This document shows, piece after piece, positions 56,765 to 64,000 of a stretch of 64,000 nucleotides of DNA (position 1 is the stretch's first letter; every line of letters starts with the position of its first letter). Position numbers and translations under genes: made by a program. Under the pieces are notes generated by a model that was not told the origin of the DNA, made no database searches, and saw nothing but the letters and a program-made list of their open reading frames with translations. The stretch is from Tipula vernalis. Lineage: Eukaryota; Arthropoda; Insecta; Diptera; Tipulidae. The stretch covers positions 272,006,047 through 272,070,046 of the forward strand of contig OY282559.1 in NCBI GenBank assembly GCA_958295665.1, written 5' to 3'.

Positions 56765-58325
56765 AACTAACAATTCCGATCTCTGGAACAATATCAATAA
56801 AATTAAAAATAAAAAACAATCCAATTATAGAATTCTAGAAGACCCTATACTAGCAAATAAATTTTTAAATTATAATTTTCCTGTCTCCTTTGAATCTCAT
56901 TTTAATCTCTCTAATAATTTCAATCCTATTAATCCTGCGGAATTTAATAACTCTGAAATTCTTGACATTATTAAAAACTCCAATAATACTGCTCCAGGAT
57001 ATGATAAAATCTCATATAAAATCATTAAACAGTTAATTTCCACTAATCCTGACTTAATCAACATTATTACAAACCATTTTAATAACATCTGGCATAATCA
57101 AATTTACCCAACTAAATGGAAAACTTCTTATATTATTGCCATTTTGAAAAAGGGGAAAGATGATCGAAACATTATTAATTACCGTCCTATTTGCCTGTTA
57201 CCAATTTTCTCAAAAATCTTCAATAAACTCATTTTAAAACGAATTAATGACCATTTAATCTCCCATAACACTCTCAACTATTATAATTTTGGTTTTAGGA
57301 AAAATAAAAGTATCACTGATTATTTTGTAGAAATGTTTAATTTCATCAACTCCCTTAAACAAAAACAAAAAAAAATTGTTTTAATTAACATTGATATTTC
57401 CAAAGCTTTTGATAATGTAGATAAAAATATTTTATTAAACACCTTTAAAAACTTCAATTTCCCTAATAACATTACACATTGGATTTCTCAATTTCTCACA
57501 AATAGAATTATTTCTATTCAAAATATCAATCAAGCTTCCATTCATTACACTAATAAAGGCATTCCTCAGGGTAGCTGTTTGAGTCCTACCCTTTTTAATA
57601 TATATACCACTTCTTTACACGACATCAATAACCCCTATTCACAAATTTTTCAATATGCCGATGATATTTGCATAGTAATTTCTGCTGATAACCATGATAA
57701 CTTACAATTAATAGCAAATTCTACTTTACTCTCATTAACTGATAAATTACAATCTTTAAAACTACAAATTAACACTGATAAATCTCATTTTTTAAGACTA
57801 TTCACTAACAAAAATAATTCCAAATCTCTAAATTTAAAAATTAATAATATCAATATAAAAGAAAGATTAACTACTAAGATACTGGGTACATCTTTAACAA
57901 ATAGACTTTCATTATCAAATCATTACACAAACTTAAAAGCAAATATTTCCAATTCCATTAATTTACTTAAAACTCTCACCCATTTTAATGGAGGTGTAAA
58001 TCCTGAAACAATGATCAATATTTTTAAAGCAATAGTTAAATCAAAACTTGAATACACTTATGTTTTCACAGACACTAAATATAAAAAAGATATTAATATC
58101 TGTCAATCTATTAAAAATGCTTGTCTGAGAGCTTGTTTAGGTTTCTTAAGAACCACTCCGATTCCGGCTATTTTATCCGAATCCCTAGAAACAACCTCAG
58201 ATCTAGATTTTACTAAAAAATCACTAATTTATTATACAAAAAATCTGTATAATAATTCCAAAATCGGTAACGACATTAAAAACAATAGTTCTCTTCCTAA
58301 ACTTAATGAATTATATGTATTCTAA
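56754..58325 (+). CDS. I-like LINE ORF2, reverse transcriptase part
   Basis: Open from 56754 to TAA 58323-58325 in the +1 frame relative to the endonuclease. There is no ATG near its start, so it depends on a continuous upstream frame. RT blocks: APGYDKISY, ILKKGKDDRN, NYRPICLLPIFSKIF, FGFRKNKSI, NIDISKAFDNV (first Asp), GIPQGSCLSPTLF and FQYADDICIV (YADD intact). The thumb region follows. Activity would be target-primed cDNA synthesis. The end overlaps the RNase H frame. Confidence 0.9.
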   Translation, partial: VYHKTNNSDLWNNINKIKNKKQSNYRILEDPILANKFLNYNFPVSFESHFNLSNNFNPINPAEFNNSEILDIIKNSNNTAPGYDKISYKIIKQLISTNPDLINIITNHFNNIWHNQIYPTKWKTSYIIAILKKGKDDRNIINYRPICLLPIFSKIFNKLILKRINDHLISHNTLNYYNFGFRKNKSITDYFVEMFNFINSLKQKQKKIVLINIDISKAFDNVDKNILLNTFKNFNFPNNITHWISQFLTNRIISIQNINQASIHYTNKGIPQGSCLSPTLFNIYTTSLHDINNPYSQIFQYADDICIVISADNHDNLQLIANSTLLSLTDKLQSLKLQINTDKSHFLRLFTNKNNSKSLNLKINNINIKERLTTKILGTSLTNRLSLSNHYTNLKANISNSINLLKTLTHFNGGVNPETMINIFKAIVKSKLEYTYVFTDTKYKKDINICQSIKNACLRACLGFLRTTPIPAILSESLETTSDLDFTKKSLIYYTKNLYNNSKIGNDIKNNSSLPKLNELYVF

Positions 58326-59331
58326 CTATTCTTTTCTTTCCAAAATTAAACCTTTTCATATAAAAAAAACTTCTCCTTCTAATTTTAGCATTATAACAAA
58401 TATTGATGGAATTACAAACAAAAATTTCATAAACCATTCGGAACAATATGCCTTATCCATGGCTGAAATTAATAAATATTATAATTTCGCAAAAATTTAC
58501 ACAGATGGCTCCATAATTAACAATAAACCAGGAATTGGAATTTTTGTTGAGGACAAAAATTGGAATTTTGCCATCCAACTAAATAACCCTACTTATATTA
58601 AAAATATCGAAACCATTGCTATTAAAATTGGAATTACCATATCTCTAATCATCAAAAACAAAAATATCATCATTATTACTGACTCTCAAAGTTCTTGTAT
58701 CTCATTAAAAACAGCTCTATTACACTATACAAATAGACACTATGAAAACCAAATTATTGATACTATCGGCCTTAACCAAATTAAAAATTTTGTCATTCAT
58801 TGGTTCCCGGGTCACTGTGGCTTAAAAGGAAATACTATAGCAGATAGTTTAGCAAAAAAAGCAGTTTTTTCACCTACTCACTTTCTTAATAATGAACCTA
58901 CCCTCACAGACCTATTTAACGATATCTCCAGGTCCATAAATAATAAGTGGAAGGAAAACTACGCATTAATGTGTAATTCATCCGGCCACTTTTATAAACA
59001 AATTTGTCCTTCTCCAAGATCATATTTCCTATTCAAAGACTCCAACTTTATATCTTGTCAAACCAGGTTAATTTACAGATTAATCTCTGGTCATACAGTT
59101 AACAAGAAATTTAAATTCCTTTTGGAACTTGAATCTACATCTAATTGTGAGATTTGCAACACCGTAGAAGATAACGAACATATTATTAACGATTGTGTTA
59201 TATATAACAATATAAGAAATAATTACCCTCTTTTATACAGAAAATCCTTATTAGACATCTTAAAGGATCAAAGAATGGAAGAGTATAAAATATTGTGTGA
59301 TTTTGTGGATGGAATAAATTATAAACTATGA
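58306..59331 (+). CDS. I-like LINE ORF2, RNase H and C-terminal Cys region
   Basis: In the +1 frame relative to RT; it has its own ATG at 58306, overlapping the RT frame by 20 nt. RNase H motifs: IYTDGSI (Asp, about residue 66), NIETIAIKIG (Glu), IITDSQSS (Asp), HWFPGHCGLKGN and TIADSLAKKA (Asp). A C-terminal CEICNTVEDNEHIINDC (about residues 281-297) is the Cys/His motif usual at the end of such LINE proteins. Ends at TGA 59329-59331. All catalytic residues are present. Confidence 0.9.
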   Translation: MNYMYSNYSFLSKIKPFHIKKTSPSNFSIITNIDGITNKNFINHSEQYALSMAEINKYYNFAKIYTDGSIINNKPGIGIFVEDKNWNFAIQLNNPTYIKNIETIAIKIGITISLIIKNKNIIIITDSQSSCISLKTALLHYTNRHYENQIIDTIGLNQIKNFVIHWFPGHCGLKGNTIADSLAKKAVFSPTHFLNNEPTLTDLFNDISRSINNKWKENYALMCNSSGHFYKQICPSPRSYFLFKDSNFISCQTRLIYRLISGHTVNKKFKFLLELESTSNCEICNTVEDNEHIINDCVIYNNIRNNYPLLYRKSLLDILKDQRMEEYKILCDFVDGINYKL

Positions 59332-59833
59332 ATTAAGACTACACTTATTTTTATTGACTTTTTTCACACAATGATCTTTCTTTTAGAATCATTTCATTTT
59401 ATTTCATTTTATTATAATATTAAGATTTATGAACTTTGTTTAATTTAATATAAACACTTTTTAAAAAAAAAAAAAAAAAAAAAATTAAATTAAAAATTAA
59501 AAAAAAAAAAAAAATTATGAATTATAAACTTATCTTTAATTTCAATTCTTTTATTTTTATGTATCCTTTATCTTCTCTCTAATATTTTTATTTAATAACT
59601 TTAACTTAATCTAATTTAATTATTAAACTTTGTTTTATTAAACTTTGTTTTATATCTTATTATGCTTTATCTTATTTAATTTATAAATCTAATTAATTTA
59701 TGTACACTTCATTCAACCCTCCAGAACCTCCCCTGAGTGGTCTCTGGAAATTTTGGGCTGTTCTCAACTCACTGGTCTTATGGATTGAAAGATCTGACCT
59801 GAGCAAATTTAAAAGACAAACAAACAAACAAAC
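59332..59833 (+). other. 3' UTR and tail of the I-like LINE
   Basis: Contains A tracts (about 59463-59483 and 59500-59515), direct repeats of AAACTTTGTTTTAT (about 59625-59655), and ends in AGACAAACAAACAAACAAACA before the duplicated target. Confidence 0.85.
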
Positions 59834-59844
59834 AAAATAGTTCT

Positions 59845-60246
59845 AAATGTTTCTACACTATTCTAACTGGAAAAGTCATGAACTTTCGAGAAGTTTGGTT
59901 GGTATATATAAAAATGCGAACAAGATCGAATTAGATTATTCGAATTGGGAACGCGATAGTGTAAATTTGTAAGATTAGTTGTAGTATTTGGTAAGCGATA
60001 GTGTGAAGATTAAAAAGGAATTAAAAAATGATTTAAAAAGTGTTTTAGTTTGAAATAAGAAGTAAAAGTGATCAGTGAAATTGTGCGAATAATTTATAAA
60101 TAGTGATTTTGTGAATTATCATTAATAAACTGTAATACTTTTTGTGTGACATAAATAAATTCGTTGGTGATAAATTGAATTGATTTTGTTTTATTCACAA
60201 TCCAGTGATTGAATTAAGTCCCTTAACTGACAAGGCAAAAACGTAA
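59845..60246 (+). repeat. SAP-type gypsy LTR, right part
   Basis: Continues the LTR cut at 54189: AAATGTTTCTACAC, a TATA box near 59904-59912, then the common tail to AAAACGTAA. The usual terminal CA is not there; the next base starts another LTR (60247). Confidence 0.9.
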
Positions 60247-60690
60247 TGTGACGGTGACACCTAGTGTGTAATAGAATAAGTTAAAATTAATAGCTCAATG
60301 TTAAACTGTTCTAAATGGAATTTTCCATGATACAATTGTTATACACTATTCTAACTAGAAAAATCATGAGCTTTCTAGAAGTTTGGTTTGTGTATATAAA
60401 AAGGCGAACGAAATCGAATTGGATCAGTAATATTTGGAAAGCGATAGTATAAAGATTAAAAAGGAATTAAAAAGTGATTTAAAAAGTGTTTTTGTGCGAA
60501 ATAAAAAGTAAAAGTGATTAGTAAAATTTGAGAATAATTTATATAAAGTGATTTTGTGAATTTTGATTGATAAACTGTGTTGTAATAAATTTTGTGAAAT
60601 AAATAAATTCGTTGGAGATAAATTAAATTAATTTTGTATTATTCACAATCCAGTGATACGAACCTTGATTGACAAGGCAAAAACGTAACA
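60247..60690 (+). repeat. 5' LTR of SAP-type gypsy copy 2
   Basis: TGTGACGGTGACACC to GTAACA, 444 bp. It shares structure with the LTRs at 25304, 27409 and 54094/59845. AATAAA strings occur near 60598-60606. Confidence 0.92.
60393..60400 (+). promoter_or_regulatory. LTR TATA box
   Basis: TATATAAA, about 147 bp into the LTR. TATA-like strings sit at the same place in the family's other LTRs (near 25418, 27566 and 59904). Confidence 0.6.
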
Positions 60691-60692
60691 AA

Positions 60693-60710
60693 TTGGTGAC
60701 AGCGGTGGGA
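60693..60710 (+). other. Primer binding site
   Basis: TTGGTGACAGCGGTGGGA lies 2 nt after the LTR. The TGG-starting string would pair with a tRNA 3' end (CCA), and its complement has the form of a T-stem plus acceptor strand. tRNA identity not determined. Confidence 0.65.
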
Positions 60711-60733
60711 TTGTGAATAAAAAGTTAAAGAAA

Positions 60734-60991
60734 ATGATTCTCAGCGAATTAAAAGTTCCAGAATTAAAGAGCGAACTTGAGAAACGGGGTTTGGCTACTG
60801 ATGGTGGTAAAGCAGCTTTACAAGCGCGACTACGTAATGCCATGGAGAAAGAAGGGCTGGACACGGAACATCATGATTTTGGAGAGAAAGTAACGGATGC
60901 GGCAACCGTAGAGCAGAAAGCAGAAGATAAACAACCGTTGGTCGAAAAGACACAAGAACATTCTGGAAGTTTCGATTTGTCGCAGTTATAA
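60734..60991 (+). pseudogene. Gag N-terminal part with SAP domain (gag frame broken after it)
   Basis: The ATG at 60734 is 24 bp past the primer site. Residues 1-38 form a SAP module (LKVPELKSELEKRGLATDGG then KAALQARLRNAM), two amphipathic helices around a Gly turn. SAP modules bind AT-rich DNA in nuclear proteins and are unusual at the start of Gag. An acidic linker follows to SFDLSQL, then TAA 60989-60991. Copy 1 reads TTA-ATG-GCT-GCT here, while this copy has an extra TA (TTATAATAGCT). A 2-nt insertion therefore separates this part from the rest of Gag at 61000. Confidence 0.85.
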
Positions 60992-60999
60992 TAGCTGCT

Positions 61000-62286
61000 A
61001 TGAACCAGATGACGGGACAGATGAGTCTAATGAAACAACAAAACGAACGACAGCTAGGAGAAATTAAAAATCAAATGGCGCAACAAGCAGTGCAGTCAAA
61101 CCAAGAAATTAAGAATGAAATGGAACAACAAAATGTGCGGCAGTTGGAGACTATAAACCAGTCAAACGAAGAAATAAAACGACAGTTGGAACAACAAAAC
61201 CAGTCTAACCAAGAAATGAAACAACAAATGGAGACTATAAATCAGTCAAACCAAGAAATGAAACAACAAGGAGAGGAAATTAAAGACCAAATTATAGATG
61301 GTCAAAAGAGAATGGACGAGAAACTTCTCGAATTATCTACTAACATTCACGGCGAAGTGGAGAAGCTGCAAATGGAGATTCAAAAGGTTGACGAAAAATT
61401 TGAAACGAAGGTTCAGCAGGTCGAAGAAAAATTACAAGCAGAGGTTCAACGTCTCGGGAAAGAGCTAACTGATATCAAGGCAAGTGGAACAACAACACAA
61501 GTGGTACAAACCATTCAATCAGTTAAGTTAAAACCACCAAACTTCGACGGTACAACATCATTCGGCATTTTCAAATTTCAATTTGAAACGGCAGCTAATC
61601 AAAACCGTTGGAATGATGAACATCTTGTCGCAGCGTTAATAGTGGCCCTTAAAGGTGAAGCTGCGGAGGCCTTACAAACAATTCCGGAAAAAGATCGCAA
61701 CAGTTATCTCGAAATTATGAAGGCGCTGGATAGGAAGTACGGCAGTGATCACAAGCGAGAAATTTATCGAATGGAATTGAAAAGCCGCTACCAAAAGGGA
61801 GGAGAATCACTTCAGGAATTTTCATCGGCAATCGAGCGGCTAGTACATCTAGCACATACCAGTACATCGGCTGATTATATGGAAAGACTAAAAATTGACG
61901 CATTCATTGACGGCATTCGAGATCCAGAGACACGCAGGGCGGTGATGTTGTCACCTAAAGCAACCTTTGCGGAAACCATCGCTTGTGCGTTAACAAATGA
62001 AACTGCACAAGCCATCACCAAACCGTCAATGAAAATACGCCGAGTAGAAATCGATACAAGCATAAACAACGAGCGGGCAACACCAAGATACCGAGATGGA
62101 AGCGGCAAAATCAGATGTTGGGCATGTGATAAGGTCGGTCACATCTCTCGCGACTGCTGGGAATTAAGAAGAAAAAGGGGAAGATCACCATCTCCTATGC
62201 AGCGACGACCAAGCGGAGAGCAGGCGTTGGCTAGGCAAGAAGGCCAAATGACGGCGGAGCCGTTAAACTACAACGAGTCAGCTTAA
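61000..62286 (+). CDS. Gag: coiled coil, capsid and zinc knuckle
   Basis: Open for 428 codons to TAA 62284-62286. Residues 1-110 are Gln/Asn-rich with repeated NQSNQEMKQQ-type units, probably coiled coil. A Lys/Glu-rich helix reaches residue ~165. The capsid follows, KLKPPNFDGTTSFGIFKFQF and then LKGEAAEALQ, typical of Ty3/gypsy Gag. The nucleocapsid has one knuckle, CWACDKVGHISRDC (CCHC intact, about residues 374-387). The ATG at 61000 is probably internal: the original start is 60734 before the 2-nt insertion. The 3' end overlaps the pol frame by about 50 nt. Confidence 0.88.
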   Translation: MNQMTGQMSLMKQQNERQLGEIKNQMAQQAVQSNQEIKNEMEQQNVRQLETINQSNEEIKRQLEQQNQSNQEMKQQMETINQSNQEMKQQGEEIKDQIIDGQKRMDEKLLELSTNIHGEVEKLQMEIQKVDEKFETKVQQVEEKLQAEVQRLGKELTDIKASGTTTQVVQTIQSVKLKPPNFDGTTSFGIFKFQFETAANQNRWNDEHLVAALIVALKGEAAEALQTIPEKDRNSYLEIMKALDRKYGSDHKREIYRMELKSRYQKGGESLQEFSSAIERLVHLAHTSTSADYMERLKIDAFIDGIRDPETRRAVMLSPKATFAETIACALTNETAQAITKPSMKIRRVEIDTSINNERATPRYRDGSGKIRCWACDKVGHISRDCWELRRKRGRSPSPMQRRPSGEQALARQEGQMTAEPLNYNESA

Positions 62287-62304
62287 AGGGGCAGAAGCTG
62301 ACTC
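62262..62304 (+). promoter_or_regulatory. -1 ribosomal frameshift signal for gag-pol
   Basis: The heptamer GTTAAAC (62262-62268) is in gag phase G-TTA-AAC, so a slip of -1 gives GTT-AAA, the pol phase. After a 6-nt spacer comes a perfect 10-bp stem, GAGTCAGCTT (62275-62284) with AAGCTGACTC (62295-62304), loop AAAGGGGCAG. The gag stop lies at the stem top. The pol frame has no stop from 62235 on. Confidence 0.8.
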
Positions 62305-64000
62305 CCACAACCGATTGCCCCATAACCTCCATCCGCGTTTCGAAAGTAGCAAGAGGCGGTGACAGCTTAACAATCAAAGGCGACATTGATGGCACGGATT
62401 GCATCATCACTCTGGATACGGGAGCAAATCGCACGATTGTCCGTAAAGATCTGATCGATGGAGGTGTACAACCAGCTAATGGATTGAAGTTACAAACAGC
62501 AACTGGAGATAGTTCAATAATAAAAGGCAAAAAGATCGTGAAAATAAAAATCGGGAGAACTCTTTTCCAACACGAAGTGCTGATTGCAGATATTGTGGAT
62601 GAAGTCATAATGGGGATGGACTTCATGAGGGCAAATGGCTTCGTGGTGGATGTTGGACGAGGAGTTTTAAGTTACGATAACATCGAGTTGCCACTTCAAT
62701 CTAGCAGTGCCGGAGCAACTATCAGGCGAATTATTATTGATCATCGGGAGAAGCTGCCACCGAATTCGGAGACGATCCTATGGGGAAAATTGGAGGGAGG
62801 TTCTGGGTCACCCAGGTTGTGGGTTGTGGAAGCTAACGAAGAGGAGAACGGAGCCAAGGAAATTATAATCGGGAAAGCCCTAGTTAAACCAGACAACGAC
62901 TATAGAGTACCAATTAGGACTCTAAATCTCTCGGATAAGACGAAAACCATCAAGAAAGGGACAGTCATCGGAAAATGTAACGAGGTTTCAACTATAGTAA
63001 AGTGTGAACAGAGAAGTCCGGTTGAAAAAGCCGACATGCAAGGGCAGAAAGAAATGGTAGAACAACTTATGCAGAAATGGACCGAAGATCTTACCGAGGC
63101 ACAGAAAAATTCTGCACATCAACTACTCAAACGGTACACGTCCATATTCTGCAGTACATCGGATAATAACGGAAGGACCTCAATGGTAAAGCACCGCATT
63201 GATACGGGAGCAGAGATGCCAATTCGTCAACCACCCAGGAGACTACCTTTGGCAAAACAACAAGAAGTCAATCGAATGGTAACAGATATGCAGGCAGCAG
63301 GAGTAATTGAACCATCTAATAGCCCATGGAGTTCACCGGTAGTATTGGTCGAGAAGAAGGACGGTAGCATGAGATTTTGCGTTGATTACCGAAAACTCAA
63401 TGCTGTGACGAAAAAAGATAGCTACCCACTGCCAAGGATCGATGACACGTTAGACACATTATCGGGTGCTCAAATATTTTCGACATTAGATCTACAAAGC
63501 GGCTATTGGCAGGTGGAAGTCCATGAGGAAGATCGCGAGAAAACAGCGTTCAGTGTGGGTAACGGACTTTGGCAATTTAATGTTATGCCGTTCGGATTAT
63601 GTAATGCCCCTGCGACTTTTGAACGATTAATGGAGCGCGTGTTAAAGGGATTACATTGGAAGACTTGCCTAATATATCTGGACGACATCATCGTTATGGG
63701 GAAGGATTTTGACGAGCATCTAAAGAACTTGGCGGAAGTTTTGGATCGGATACAGGCTGCCGGATTGAAGTTAAGTCCAAAGAAGTGTAAGCTGTTCAGA
63801 ACTGAAGTCAAATATTTGGGTCATCTCGTAACGATTAATGGAATTCACACCGACGAAGAAAAGATCGCAGCGGTTAAGAACTGGCCAAGACCTAAAAATT
63901 TACACGAATTACGAAGCTTTCTCGGATTGTGCACCTATTATAGACGCTTCGTGCCAGGATTCGCCAACATCGCCAAGAGTTTACACGAGTTGACCAGGAA
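62269..64000 (+). CDS. Pol polyprotein: protease and reverse transcriptase, partial at window edge
   Basis: Open in the -1 frame relative to gag from the frameshift site to the end of the window, about 577 codons without a stop. Protease: CIITLDTGANRTIV (about 62402-62443) and VIMGMDFMRANGF. RT: EPSNSPWSSPVVLVEKKDG, MRFCVDYRKLN, STLDLQSGYWQVE (first Asp), MPFGLCNAPATFERLM and IYLDDIIVMG (LDD box, about 63668-63697), then KCKLFRTEVKYLGH and SFLGLCTYYRRFVPGF of the connection. All catalytic residues are present. RNase H and integrase should lie beyond 64000. Confidence 0.93.

Larger units (their letters stand above)
54190..59833 (+). mobile_element. Nearly intact I-like LINE, ~5.6 kb, with exact 11-bp target duplication
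   Basis: AAAATAGTTCT flanks the element exactly (54179-54189 and 59834-59844). It has a short 5' leader, an ORF1 with three zinc knuckles, ORF2 parts for endonuclease, RT and RNase H, and a 3' UTR with long A tracts ending in (CAAA)n. Domain order and the C-terminal RNase H fit the I group. No internal stops interrupt domains; only two +1 frame changes break ORF2. This is a recent insertion. Confidence 0.93.
60247..64000 (+). mobile_element. SAP-type Ty3/gypsy element, copy 2, well preserved, right end outside window
   Basis: 5' LTR, primer site, gag with SAP domain, -1 frameshift signal and pol open to the window edge. It starts directly after GTAA at the end of another LTR of the same family. 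The family has a 4-bp duplication at copy 1, so GTAA (60243-60246) is probably the target duplication and this is a self-nested insertion. Confidence 0.92.

Noticed and set aside
1..64000. Host single-copy genes, tRNA or rRNA genes, CRISPR arrays
   Set aside because: None recognised; all protein similarity traces to mobile elements and no cloverleaf, rRNA block or spaced identical repeats were seen.

Overview
This 64 kb window is AT-rich, repeat-packed eukaryotic DNA with no recognisable single-copy host gene. The element set points to an arthropod, most likely an insect: LOA-like, Jockey-like and I-like LINEs, BEL/Pao elements (one roo-like with an env remnant), Ty3/gypsy elements, a Tc1-like transposon, a pogo/Tigger-like MITE, and THAP and PolB fragments. 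The species cannot be named from the sequence.

Layout. 0.3-1.9 kb: decayed Tc1-like transposon with IR/DR ends. 2.8-3.4 kb: a foldback repeat, then a short unit with a hammerhead ribozyme. 4.2-9.0 kb: a MITE and a minus-strand LOA-like LINE. 9.0-11.0 kb: viral-type DNA polymerase B and THAP/P-element fragments with minisatellites. 12.7-16.9 kb: a minus-strand Ty3/gypsy element. 20.2-28.3 kb: an LTR-bounded BEL/Pao element lacking integrase, then a second BEL/Pao relic whose integrase is interrupted by a SAP-type Ty3/gypsy element. 28.4-29.0 kb: a foldback whose loop carries a second hammerhead. 35.1-38.3 kb: a Jockey-like LINE missing its endonuclease. 39.7-51.2 kb: a minus-strand BEL/roo-like element whose 3' LTR is split by a 6.7 kb ORF-less insertion. 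54.1-64.0 kb: an LTR of the SAP-type gypsy family split by a nearly intact I-like LINE, followed directly by a well-preserved copy of the same gypsy family that runs off the window.

Most promising observations. (1) Two hammerhead ribozymes at 3294-3368 and 28760-28836 sit in homologous ~180-195 bp inverted-repeat units. All three helices are kept by compensatory change, and a shared upstream motif lies at identical spacing; this looks like a small ribozyme-bearing mobile RNA family. (2) A complete -1 frameshift signal lies at the gag-pol junction of the SAP-type gypsy element: heptamer, 6-nt spacer and 10-bp stem. (3) A 6.7 kb insertion has retroposition hallmarks (25-bp duplication, simple-repeat tail) but no ORF; it holds ~1.1 kb tandem repeats and a ~630 bp zero-loop palindrome.

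The nesting gives relative ages. The I-like LINE (exact 11-bp duplication) and the downstream SAP-gypsy copy (open pol frame) are the youngest insertions. The LOA, BEL/Pao, PolB and THAP pieces are old. Nothing here looks like a cooperating host operon or pathway.
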